A DNA stretch of 64,000 bases from Planctomycetota bacterium (GTDB lineage Bacteria; Planctomycetota; PUPC01; DSUN01): the NCBI GenBank assembly GCA_035384565.1, contig DAOOIT010000002.1, positions 1 through 64,000 of the forward strand, read 5' to 3'. The notes beneath the pieces are model-generated. The model saw only the letters and a program-made list of their open reading frames with translations. It was not told the DNA's origin and did no database searches. Below, piece after piece: positions 35,471-43,092 of the stretch (position 1 is its first letter; each line of letters starts with the position of its first letter). The translations under genes were made by a program, and so were the position numbers.

Positions 35471-36769
35471 TCACGGCTGAGCAATGTCGCCTGCCAGATG
35501 GGTGTCCACATCCCGGTACGACCAGTCAGCGAGCTGGAAGACGACGCCCTTTGCCTTGAGAAGTGGTCGTCTCACCCGAGGATTCGATTGGTCAACAGTG
35601 AAGCTGAGGCAACCATCTGCAAGGTCGGCTCGATTCCCGATGGTGTCGCCAACCCAGAACGACACCCTGTAGCGGTCGGGAACAAGCTGAAGCTGGGGAA
35701 TGCATGCGCGGACCACACGCTGGCGAGCCGGGTGGAGAGCACTCGACCTTGAGTCGACGTCCCAAAGGTGATAGACTGGAGTTCCGTCGCTGTTGACGAT
35801 GAGGATGCCGTGGCTATAGTGCTGAGAAGGCGACAAGTAGCGAACAGCAAACTCAAAGACGATGGACTCGCCAAGGCTGAAGTTGACCTTAGGGTTGCCC
35901 TCCCTATCACGGATGGAACCCTCAAGAATCCTGGCAGATCCATCACCGCTCTCCTCCGTCCTGGTCCGCAGACACACACTCGCTCCGCTGCTTTCGCCTA
36001 GAGTCCGCAGGTAGAGCCTGACAGCCGCGCCTGGATCGAGATCCGCCACAAGGCTGCCCGCGTCCAGCACCAAGGCTCGACGACATAAGTGTGCAATCGC
36101 GGCCATGTTGTGGCTCACGAAGAGCACCGTTCGGCCGCCGTGCGCGACCTCGCTCATCTTCCCCAGGCACTTCTGTTGGAACCCCGCATCCCCCACGGCG
36201 AGCACCTCGTCCACGAGCAGGATCTCGGGCTCGAGGTGGGCGGCGACGGCGAAGGCGAGACGGACGTACATGCCCGAGGAATACCGCTTGACGGGGGTGT
36301 CTATGAACTTGTCCAGCTCGGCGAAGGCGACAATCTCGTCGAACTTGCGGGCGATCTCGGCCCTGCTCATGCCGAGGATGGCGCCGTTGAGGTAGATGTT
36401 CTCGCGGCCCGTGAGCTCGGGATGGAAGCCGGTGCCGACCTCCAGGAGGCTGGCGACACGGCCCCGTATGCGGGCGCGGCCCTCGGTCGGCTCGGTGATG
36501 CGGGAGAGGATCTTGAGCAGGGTGCTCTTGCCGGCGCCGTTGCGGCCAATGATGCCAAGCACCTCGCCTTGCTGGACCTCGAAGGAGACGTCTTTGAGGG
36601 CCCAGATGGTGTCGTCGCCGCCGCTCGGGGCGCGGCCGAGGTTCCGAAGCCTTCTGAACGGTGCGGCGAGGGCGTCGGTGATGGCCTCGCGGAAGGTGTG
36701 GTAGCTCTCGCGCGCGCCGATGCGGTAGCTCTTGGAGAGGCCCTCGACTCGGATGACGGGCTCAGGCAT
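35471..36769 (-). CDS. wzt: Polysaccharide ABC exporter ATPase with C-terminal glycan-binding domain
   Basis: 432 residues. The ATG used has GGAGG seven bases upstream; an in-frame start 17 codons earlier is less likely. Walker A GRNGAGKST is at 75-83, the signature YSSGM at 163-167 and Walker B ILLVDE at 183-188, followed by the H-loop region LFVSHNMAA. Residues from about 265 form a Wzt_C-like beta-sandwich, which in E. coli O9a reads the chain end before export. The DNA of this C-terminal part is clearly AT-richer (a sampled line is 53% GC) than the ATPase part (a sampled line is 68%), consistent with swapping of the specificity domain. It works with the permease encoded upstream. Confidence 0.92.
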   Translation of the reverse strand: MPEPVIRVEGLSKSYRIGARESYHTFREAITDALAAPFRRLRNLGRAPSGGDDTIWALKDVSFEVQQGEVLGIIGRNGAGKSTLLKILSRITEPTEGRARIRGRVASLLEVGTGFHPELTGRENIYLNGAILGMSRAEIARKFDEIVAFAELDKFIDTPVKRYSSGMYVRLAFAVAAHLEPEILLVDEVLAVGDAGFQQKCLGKMSEVAHGGRTVLFVSHNMAAIAHLCRRALVLDAGSLVADLDPGAAVRLYLRTLGESSGASVCLRTRTEESGDGSARILEGSIRDREGNPKVNFSLGESIVFEFAVRYLSPSQHYSHGILIVNSDGTPVYHLWDVDSRSSALHPARQRVVRACIPQLQLVPDRYRVSFWVGDTIGNRADLADGCLSFTVDQSNPRVRRPLLKAKGVVFQLADWSYRDVDTHLAGDIAQP

Positions 36770-36951
36770 CCGAGGGCCTCCGGCATGGGTCTGCGGACCT
36801 ACAGTGGGCTGTGGTGTCACAGAGGGCAGCCCCTAGGGGCTGGGGGCGCCAGAGGGCCTCCCCTAGGAACCGGGAACTCTGGGAGAGTCTGGGAGACTTA
36901 GACCATGTTGTGGTGATGGTCTGCTGGCCTCCCAATGGGTGGGGGAGTGGG
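36770..36951. other. Structured spacer between wzm and wzt
   Basis: CAGCCCCTAGGGGCTG (36827-36842) is a 16-bp perfect palindrome. AGAGGGC..CCCCTAGG occurs twice with 30-bp spacing (36821 and 36851). AGACCAT/ATGGTCT (36900-36906, 36916-36922) forms a further hairpin. The spacer is unusually long for a transporter pair and may attenuate or terminate part of the transcripts. Confidence 0.5.
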
Positions 36952-37803
36952 CTAGATGATGTCTGCAAAGCGCCGCTCGGTCTTGCGGAAGTAGAGGGTG
37001 CCGATGAGGATGGCGAGCAGGATGACGCCCGTGGAGACGGCGAGCTGGCCCCAGTGGAACGGCTTGCCGAGGATGGCGGAGCGGTAGGCGTCCACGATGC
37101 CGGTGAGGGGGTTGAGCAGGAGCAGCCACTGCCACCTCGGTGGCACGATCTGGACGGGGTAGAGGACGGGGGTGAGGAACATCCAGATCTGGATGACGAA
37201 GGGGATCATGTAGCGGAAGTCGCGGTAGGTGACGTCGAGGGCGCTGAGCAGACACCCTACGCCGAAGGCGGCGAAGATGGTGAGGGCGACCAGGGGCACG
37301 ACGAGCAGCGTGGCCAGGGTGGGCGGGATGCTGTAGTAGAGCATCAGGCCGATGAGGATGGTGAAGGAGATCGCAAAGTCCACCAGGCATGCTCCGATGG
37401 CGGAGAGGGGGATGATGAGGCGTGGGAAGTAGACTTTGGTGATGAGGTTGGAGGAGCCGACGACGCTGCTGCTGCTGCGGCTGAGCGATTCGGAGAAGAA
37501 TTGCCAGGGCAGCAGGCCGGCGTAGAGGAAGATGGGGTAGGGGAAGCCCTCGGAGTCGATCTTGGCCAGGCCGCCGAAGATGGCGCTGAAGATGACCATC
37601 TTGGTGAAGGGCTGGAGGAAGGCCCAGAGGAAGCCGAGCACGGTCTGCTTGTAGCGGACCTTGACGTCGCGCCAGGCGAGGAAGTAGAGGAGTTCGCGGT
37701 AGCGCCAGATTTCGCGGAAGTTGATGGGGAGCCAGCCCTTGCAGGGCTTGATGACCAGCTCGGGCAGCGGGGCCGGAGGGGCGGATGGCTCAGCGACGGC
37801 CAT
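36952..37803 (-). CDS. wzm: Polysaccharide ABC exporter permease (ABC-2 type)
   Basis: 283 residues with six predicted membrane helices. After a cytoplasmic N-terminus, LLYFLAWRDVKVRYKQTVLG is the typical amphipathic entry motif of Wzm/TagG proteins. YPIFLYAGLLPWQFFSESL and SNLITKVYFPRLIIPLSAI follow in the expected order. The C-terminal helix ends with YFRKTERRFADII. The start overlaps the upstream transferase gene by 14 bp. With the ATPase it moves the finished lipid-linked glycan across the inner membrane. Confidence 0.92.
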   Translation of the reverse strand: MAVAEPSAPPAPLPELVIKPCKGWLPINFREIWRYRELLYFLAWRDVKVRYKQTVLGFLWAFLQPFTKMVIFSAIFGGLAKIDSEGFPYPIFLYAGLLPWQFFSESLSRSSSSVVGSSNLITKVYFPRLIIPLSAIGACLVDFAISFTILIGLMLYYSIPPTLATLLVVPLVALTIFAAFGVGCLLSALDVTYRDFRYMIPFVIQIWMFLTPVLYPVQIVPPRWQWLLLLNPLTGIVDAYRSAILGKPFHWGQLAVSTGVILLAILIGTLYFRKTERRFADII

Positions 37804-39310
37804 GGGACTGTGCGGCTCCGGGGGCTGGATCGGGCGTGGCGGGGTCCGGGGCGTGAACGGGGCGCGACGGGGCGGGCAGGGAGGCCGGGTTGTGCTCGTC
37901 GAGGAGACGGGTGAAGTAGGCGAGCGTCTGGCCGGCGATTTCGAGCGAGCCGTTGACGGGGGCCTCGACCTGGGCATCGAGGCTCGCGCCGCTGCGGCGG
38001 TGGCGCACGGGGATGGTGGCCTTGAGGGTGGGGTGGCCCTGGGGGTTCGCCTGGCTCCAGGTGAGGGTGCGTTGCGTGCCGTCGCGGTTGTCGAGGGTGA
38101 GGGTGAGAGCGGCGAGCTGCATTTGGGCGGCGGCCGCGCAGAGGGCCTGCCACCATTCATCGAACGTGGTCGCTCGGCGGAGGCCCAGCTCGGCGCTCTC
38201 GAACTCGCGCCGGCCCTGTTGGATGGCGCGGGAGATGGCCAGCTTGCGCTGGATGCCCGCCATCGTGTCGCTCAGGGACACGGAGCCCGCGATCCCGAAG
38301 ACCAGGAGCAGGAGCACGAGGACGCCGGCGAGAACGAGAAGCTGCCCGGCGTCGCGCGTGAGCATCATGAACAGGCCCATTCCTGCGGCAAGGATGGTGA
38401 CGAGGTAGAGGATCAGGACGACGTGGCGGTGCTGGACGCCCATGTCGATCAGGCGGTGATGGATGTGGCCGCGGTCGGGCGCGAAGATCGAGCGGCGCTC
38501 GAGGAAGCGTCGGAGCATGCTGAACAGCGTGTCGAAGATGGGCACGCCCAGGGCGAGGGCGGGGAGCGCGAGACCCACTATGGTGGATGCCTTGGTGGCG
38601 CAGAAGACGCTCGCGGTGGCCAGGACGAAGCCGAGGAAATAGGTGCCGCAGTCGCCCATGAAGACCTTGGCGGGGTTGAAGTTGTGGTAGAGGAAGCCCA
38701 GAAGGCTGCCCAGGAGAGCCGCCATGAGCACGGCCATGACCGCCTGGTTGGTGTGGATGGCGAAGATGCCGATGACCGCGCAGGCCGCCGCGCAGATGCC
38801 GGCGCACAGGCCGTCCAGGCCGTCAATCAGGTTCACGGCGTTGGTGATCCCGACGATCCAGAGGACTGTGAGGGGCCACGAGAGCCAGCCGAGGTCGAGC
38901 GAGAGGACCCCCTTGACGACGATGGCCTCGATGCGGATGCCGAAGGCGCACACGCCGCAGGCGGCGGCCACCTGTATCAGGAGCTTGTAGCGGGCGCGAA
39001 GGCCGCGAACATCGTCCACCAGGCCCGCGACGGCGACCAGTCCGGCGAAGGCCAGAATCACAAGGAGGCCCTTCTGGGCGGCGCGCAGCGCGGTCCCGAT
39101 GATGTTCGTCAGCGTCATCCCGAGGAGCACGGCAGCCGCCGTGGCCACGATGATGGCGACCCCGCCGACGCGGGGAATGGCCCCGGAGTGGACCTTTCGG
39201 GGGTCCGGCCTGTCCACCAGGCGGATTCGGCGCGCAATCCATGCCACCAGGGGGGTGATGGCTAGCGAGAGCCCCGCCGCGGCGGCTACGGTGGCCACAT
39301 AGGTCTTCAT
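37790..39310 (-). CDS. Undecaprenyl-phosphate sugar-1-phosphate transferase with extra C-terminal domain
   Basis: 506 residues, against about 330-370 for most WecA/TagO relatives. The first ~345 residues form a polytopic MraY/WecA-type enzyme: VDDVRG (98-103), NAVNLIDGLDGL (157-168), GDCGTYFLGF near 219 and HIHHRL (282-287) are the catalytic signatures. This enzyme starts the lipid-linked glycan by transferring a HexNAc-1-phosphate. Residues 346-506 are a soluble extension with ATTFDEWWQALCAAAAQM and a short beta-rich part, ending in a Pro/Ala-rich tail. Its role is unknown, but regulation of the initiating step is conceivable. Confidence 0.92.
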   Translation of the reverse strand: MKTYVATVAAAAGLSLAITPLVAWIARRIRLVDRPDPRKVHSGAIPRVGGVAIIVATAAAVLLGMTLTNIIGTALRAAQKGLLVILAFAGLVAVAGLVDDVRGLRARYKLLIQVAAACGVCAFGIRIEAIVVKGVLSLDLGWLSWPLTVLWIVGITNAVNLIDGLDGLCAGICAAACAVIGIFAIHTNQAVMAVLMAALLGSLLGFLYHNFNPAKVFMGDCGTYFLGFVLATASVFCATKASTIVGLALPALALGVPIFDTLFSMLRRFLERRSIFAPDRGHIHHRLIDMGVQHRHVVLILYLVTILAAGMGLFMMLTRDAGQLLVLAGVLVLLLLVFGIAGSVSLSDTMAGIQRKLAISRAIQQGRREFESAELGLRRATTFDEWWQALCAAAAQMQLAALTLTLDNRDGTQRTLTWSQANPQGHPTLKATIPVRHRRSGASLDAQVEAPVNGSLEIAGQTLAYFTRLLDEHNPASLPAPSRPVHAPDPATPDPAPGAAQSHGRR

Positions 39311-39318
39311 CGGAGCGC

Positions 39319-39867
39319 CTAGTCCACAGGCTCCAGGAGGTCAGCGTCCACCAGGAGCGCTGCACCGACACGAAGGAGGCTCACCTCGAGCACCAGTTGC
39401 GCGCGGGCCCGGCGGTCTACGACAACGCCCTCCAGGTCCGCGAAGGGCCCTGCTCTGACGCGGCATCGGCGGCCGACGGCGGCCTGAGGGTAAGGCTCCA
39501 GGTCGGCGCTGGCGGATATCGCGCGCTGGACGGCCGACAGCTCGCGGACCAGGCGTTCCTGGTCGGCCACCTCCAGGGTTCGGCAGACGCGGTTCGTCGT
39601 CAGCGCCGCGCGCCGAGCGGCCTCGTCGCCGCAGAAGAAGACATAAGAAGTGAAGAGGGGGATCAGCGTCCGGCGCTTGCGGCCGCCGGAGAAGAACACG
39701 TGCTGGCACAGCGGAAGGAAGTACCCGATGCCGTGGCGCAGCAGGTCCCAGGCGAGCGCCTTCTCGTTGCGGGCCTTGGTGTGCGCCACCCACCAGCGGC
39801 CCCGCAGGCCCGCCGGCACCTCGACGCCGGGCGGCAGACTCGGCGGGTTCTCGGCAGCTTTCAGCAC
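39319..39867 (-). CDS. NusG-like (UpxY/RfaH-type) transcription antiterminator
   Basis: 182 residues from a GTG with AGGGG eight bases upstream. A GTG eight codons earlier is an alternative. RGRWWVAHTKARNEKALAW begins the NGN domain (about 23-120) and VGRRCRVRAGPFADLEGVV (131-149) is the KOW motif. The sequence class matches specialised NusG paralogues found as the first gene of exopolysaccharide operons, not the housekeeping NusG, which is normally next to SecE and ribosomal proteins. It probably rides with RNA polymerase from a site in its own leader and prevents early termination across the following 33 kb. Confidence 0.88.
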   Translation of the reverse strand: MLKAAENPPSLPPGVEVPAGLRGRWWVAHTKARNEKALAWDLLRHGIGYFLPLCQHVFFSGGRKRRTLIPLFTSYVFFCGDEAARRAALTTNRVCRTLEVADQERLVRELSAVQRAISASADLEPYPQAAVGRRCRVRAGPFADLEGVVVDRRARAQLVLEVSLLRVGAALLVDADLLEPVD

Positions 39868-39906
39868 CAGCCAGTCCCCTTTGGGCCACACTCCGTCCCT
39901 GTCGGT

Positions 39907-39949
39907 GCACCGGCGGAGCCGGAAACCGAGGATACGTGTCCGCCGGTGC
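39907..39949 (-). promoter_or_regulatory. Leader hairpin ahead of the antiterminator gene
   Basis: GCACCGGCGGA at 39907-39917 pairs perfectly with 39939-39949 across a 21-nt loop. It lies in the transcribed leader, 40-82 nt before the GTG start. By analogy with RfaH/ops and UpxY leaders it could be a pause or recruitment hairpin. This is inference, since no ops-like sequence is recognised. Confidence 0.45.
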
Positions 39950-40171
39950 CAGTTCCTTCGGCGCCCCGGGCCCGCGGGGGGAGCCGGGCCAGAACGCCCG
40001 CGTGTTGCGCGCCGTGAGGGGGCACCCTCTCTTTGGACGGCAATGCCGCCCCTGGCCGGCCGCACAACCAAGCCGGCGGGCGACACGCCATGCCCGCCCC
40101 GCCGCCGGCCATGGCAGGCCCTTCTGCGGCGGGAGCCGGGGTGGACTGCAACTGCCGTATAGCCCGCATAC

Positions 40172-40200
40172 ACTATAGTGCATGGCGCCGAGCTTGTCAA
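40172..40200 (-). promoter_or_regulatory. Strong sigma70-type promoter of the polysaccharide locus
   Basis: On the minus strand TTGACA (perfect -35) and TATAGT (5/6 -10) are separated by 17 bases. Predicted transcription begins near 40165, giving a leader of about 298 nt before the antiterminator. The -10 overlaps the palindrome CACTATAGTG (40171-40180), a possible operator. Confidence 0.75.
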
Positions 40201-40444
40201 CGGAGCGCGGCCCGGCGTGGGGGAGAAGGCAGAGGGGGCGCGGAGCGCTGTGCTCAGCCCCTCCCTGCGCGTCGGGCCACCTGGAGGTGCTTCTGCGAGG
40301 CGCCGGCGCGCCTGGTACTGAGGCGGTCGCGATGTGAGCTTCCGCCTTCGCCAGGGGCGCAGACTGCGCCCGGACCCGACCCGCGAGCCGCCCCTCCCGA
40401 ACGTTCCAATACGTTTCCCTCGTCCCTACGCTTTGCTCCTTCCT

Positions 40445-40608
40445 CTCGTCCCTACGCTCTGCGTGGGGACGCGCCTCTTGGCCGCTCCGCGGCCTCTTCG
40501 CTTCCGCGCGCGTCGGAGTGGGAACCTCCCGCGGGTTGCGAACCCGCGGGAGGTTGTCGGACGCGGGAGCGTCCGGACCTCCGCCCCCACGCGGAGCATA
40601 GGGGCGAG
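40445..40608. repeat. 164-bp inverted-repeat element, copy B
   Basis: The ends (40445-40468, 40585-40608) are inverted repeats with three mismatches in 24. The centre carries the same 15-bp perfect stem as copy A, with loop GCG (40523-40555). A partial duplicate of the left end lies just before it (about 40420-40437). It is in the same orientation as copy A at 344-519. Confidence 0.75.
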
Positions 40609-40628
40609 AGAGAGGAATAGTTCCGGCC

Positions 40629-40797
40629 GCTGCAAACTGATTCACGGCCGGAGTAGTGGGGATCGCACCAGAGCGGATGCCGCATTCCAGAAAGGCCATG
40701 AATTGCCAGACGCCGGCGGCAGGTTGGGGGACAGTTCTCGGAAGCCGCGCGCAAGTGATCCGCGTTCCACACCCTCAGACATCGCAGCCGCCTTCCT
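40629..40797. repeat. Promoter-proximal repeated module, copy B
   Basis: Matches 763-930 at roughly 85% identity with no long gaps. Like copy A it ends about 90 bp before a plus-strand start codon and just before a TTG-type -35 box. Confidence 0.7.
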
Positions 40798-40815
40798 GCC
40801 ACTCAGCGATCGGCT

Positions 40816-40844
40816 TTGACAAACCGCTCCAAAGCTGCTACCGG
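40816..40844 (+). promoter_or_regulatory. Possible promoter of sugar-import operon
   Basis: A perfect TTGACA is followed after 17 bases by TACCGG, a poor -10. The placement mirrors the kinase promoter relative to the repeated module, which is the main reason to list it. Confidence 0.3.
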
Positions 40845-40885
40845 TGGGGGCGCTCTGGGTCCCTTGCGCCTTGCAGGAGGCCGCA

Positions 40886-42214
40886 TTGGCTCGCCACGGT
40901 GAACGCCTGCTGGCCGCCCTGTTGCTGGCCGCGGCCGGCTGCGAGAAGGCACAGACTGGCTCGGACGGCCCGGCGACGCTCGAGTTCGCCATCTTCGAGG
41001 GCGGCTACGGCCTCGGCTGGCACGAGCGGACCAGCCGCGCCTACGAGGCGCTCGCGCCCGGCGTGCGCGTGAGCCTGTGGGGCTCGCCACGCGTGAGCGA
41101 GAAGCTGCGGCCGCGCATTCTCCGGGGCAATCCGCCCGAGCTCGCGCTGTGCGACCTGCCGATCTGGCTGCTGATGCAGGGCGGCAAGCTCCGCCCGCTC
41201 GACCTCTCGCGCCCCGCGTACGGCCAGCCCGGCAAGACGTGGGGCGACACCTTCCTGCCCGGCGTGCTCGACCTCACCACCTATCAGGGCCACTGCCTCG
41301 CCATTCCCACGGAGTTCGGCGGGTGGGTGATCTGGTACGACCGGAAGCTCTGGCGCGACCGCGGCTGGCAGGTGCCGCGCACGTGGGCCGACTTCGAGCG
41401 CGTGTGCCAGGAGATCAAGAAGGCGGGCCTCGCGCCCTTCGCCTTCCAGGGCAAATACCCCAGCTACGCCATCGGCACCTTCTTCGGCCTGGTGCAGCGC
41501 GCGGGCGGCCTCGAGGCCTTCGCCGCCACGCAGAACCTCGAGCCCGGGGCCTGGCTGGCGCCCCCCGTAGCCGAGGCCGCCCGGCTTATGCAGCATATCG
41601 CCCTCGACTACTTCGACCCCAATTGCATGGCCCTCAGCCACATCGAGAGCCAGATGGAGTTTGTGAACCGCCGCTGCGCCATGGTCGCCTGCGGCCTGTG
41701 GCTCAAGCACGAGATGGAGCAGAACACGCCGCCCGACTTCGAGTTGAGCTGCTTCGACCTGCCCCCGCTGCGCCCCGACGTGCCCTACATGTGGCAGGGC
41801 GGCGGCAGCCACATCTGCATGGTGTTCCGCGACGCGCCCCACGCGGAGCAGGCCGAGGATTTCCTCCGCTTCCTCACCTCGCGCCAGAACATGGCCCGGT
41901 GGATCGAGCACTCGGGCAGCCTGGCGCCCGTGCGGGGCGCGGCCGACGACGTGGCGCTGCCGCCCGACCTCAAGGCCGCCAAGGAGCTGATGGACAAGGC
42001 GGCCTACTCGTTCCAGTCGCGGCTGAGCTTCTTCTACCCGGGGCTGGGCCAGACGATGGTGGACCAGATCCGCTTCCTCATCACCGGCCAGTGCCGCCCC
42101 GAGGCATTCTGCCAGGCGATGGAGGCGGCCTGCCAGACGGTGCGCGGGAACCCGCGAATCCCCAAGGCGCCGCCGATGGAGGTGCCCGCGAAGTTCCGGA
42201 GGGCGTCGCCATGA
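40886..42214 (+). CDS. Sugar ABC importer, lipoprotein binding component
   Basis: 442 residues from a TTG with GGAGG five bases upstream. This start gives a clean lipoprotein signal, MARHGERLLAALLLAAAGC, with Cys19 as the lipid anchor. A GTG 14 codons earlier would lengthen the signal awkwardly. The mature part is a family 1 extracellular solute-binding protein: TLEFAIFEGGYG, GNPPELALCDLPIWLL and TEFGGWVIWYDRKLWRDRG are typical. The last segment ends with VPAKFRRASP. The gene overlaps the first permease by 4 bp (ATGA). The ligand is probably an oligosaccharide; nothing fixes which. Confidence 0.9.
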   Translation: MARHGERLLAALLLAAAGCEKAQTGSDGPATLEFAIFEGGYGLGWHERTSRAYEALAPGVRVSLWGSPRVSEKLRPRILRGNPPELALCDLPIWLLMQGGKLRPLDLSRPAYGQPGKTWGDTFLPGVLDLTTYQGHCLAIPTEFGGWVIWYDRKLWRDRGWQVPRTWADFERVCQEIKKAGLAPFAFQGKYPSYAIGTFFGLVQRAGGLEAFAATQNLEPGAWLAPPVAEAARLMQHIALDYFDPNCMALSHIESQMEFVNRRCAMVACGLWLKHEMEQNTPPDFELSCFDLPPLRPDVPYMWQGGGSHICMVFRDAPHAEQAEDFLRFLTSRQNMARWIEHSGSLAPVRGAADDVALPPDLKAAKELMDKAAYSFQSRLSFFYPGLGQTMVDQIRFLITGQCRPEAFCQAMEAACQTVRGNPRIPKAPPMEVPAKFRRASP

Positions 42215-43080
42215 GGCCCTCGCGCTGGATGATCGCCCTCTTCCTGCTCCCCGCGGTGGCCCTCTACACGGTGTTCGTCCTCATCCCCGCCCTCAGCGCC
42301 TTCGGCTACAGCTTCACCGACTTCACCGGCGTCACCAGGCCGCGGTGGGTCGGCCTCGAGAACTTCGCCGAGCTGGCGGGCACGGGCAGCGATTTCACGG
42401 CGGCGCTCCTCAACAACCTCTTCATCATCCTCGTGCCGGGCACGGCCACGCTGCTCGTGGCCCTGGCCTTCGCCTTCTTCATTGACCAGCAACTGCACGG
42501 CAGCCGCCTCTTCCGGGTGGTGTTCTTCTTCCCGAACATCCTGCCGCTGGCGGCCACCGCGGCGTTGTGGATCCTCGTGTTCTCCGCCACCGACATCGGG
42601 GCGGTCAACCGCGTGCTGCGGGCGATGGGCTTCGCGCCCGTGCAGTTCATGAGCTCGGCCAACCTGCTCCGCTCCCTCGTGCCAATCCTGGTGTGGGGCG
42701 GCGCCGGCTTCTACATGATCCTCTTCCTCGCCGCGATGAGCAGCATCCCCTCGACCCTCTACGAGGCGGCGCGGATGGACGGCGCGGGCCTCTGGCACCA
42801 GTTCCGCCACGTCACCCTCCCGCTCCTGCGCGACACCATCGCCATGTGCCTGATCTTCGCCATCATCGGCGGGCTGAAGTTCTTCGACCTCATCTGGATC
42901 TTCGAGAAGCAGTACCCGACCCAGGACTCGCACGTCGTGGCCACGCTCATCTACTCGATGGCCTTCAACCAGTACCGCAGCGGCTACGGCGCCGCGATGT
43001 CCATCGTGCAGTTCGTCCTGATCCTGGCGGTGACGCTGGTGAGCCTGAAGCTCTTCCGCAAGGAACGGCTGGAATACTGA
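42211..43080 (+). CDS. Sugar ABC importer permease 1 (MalF-like)
   Basis: 289 residues with six membrane helices. The EAA loop EAARMDGAGLWHQFRHVTLP near 187-206 is the contact site for the ATPase. The N-terminus lacks the extra helices of E. coli MalF, as in most CUT1 permeases. The start is ATGA-coupled to the binding-protein gene. Confidence 0.93.
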   Translation: MRPSRWMIALFLLPAVALYTVFVLIPALSAFGYSFTDFTGVTRPRWVGLENFAELAGTGSDFTAALLNNLFIILVPGTATLLVALAFAFFIDQQLHGSRLFRVVFFFPNILPLAATAALWILVFSATDIGAVNRVLRAMGFAPVQFMSSANLLRSLVPILVWGGAGFYMILFLAAMSSIPSTLYEAARMDGAGLWHQFRHVTLPLLRDTIAMCLIFAIIGGLKFFDLIWIFEKQYPTQDSHVVATLIYSMAFNQYRSGYGAAMSIVQFVLILAVTLVSLKLFRKERLEY

Positions 43081-43092
43081 GGCGGCAAGCGG

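Larger units (their letters stand above)
39868..40885. other. Divergent control region between polysaccharide and sugar-import operons
   Basis: This 1-kb gap holds the leader and promoter of the minus-strand locus, one 164-bp inverted-repeat element, the promoter-proximal repeated module and a possible promoter for the lipoprotein gene. No convincing coding sequence is seen. Confidence 0.7.

Noticed and set aside
41077..42210. Long upstream part of a plus-strand frame ending at 43080
   Set aside because: Shadow of the binding-protein gene; only the part from 42211 is a permease.
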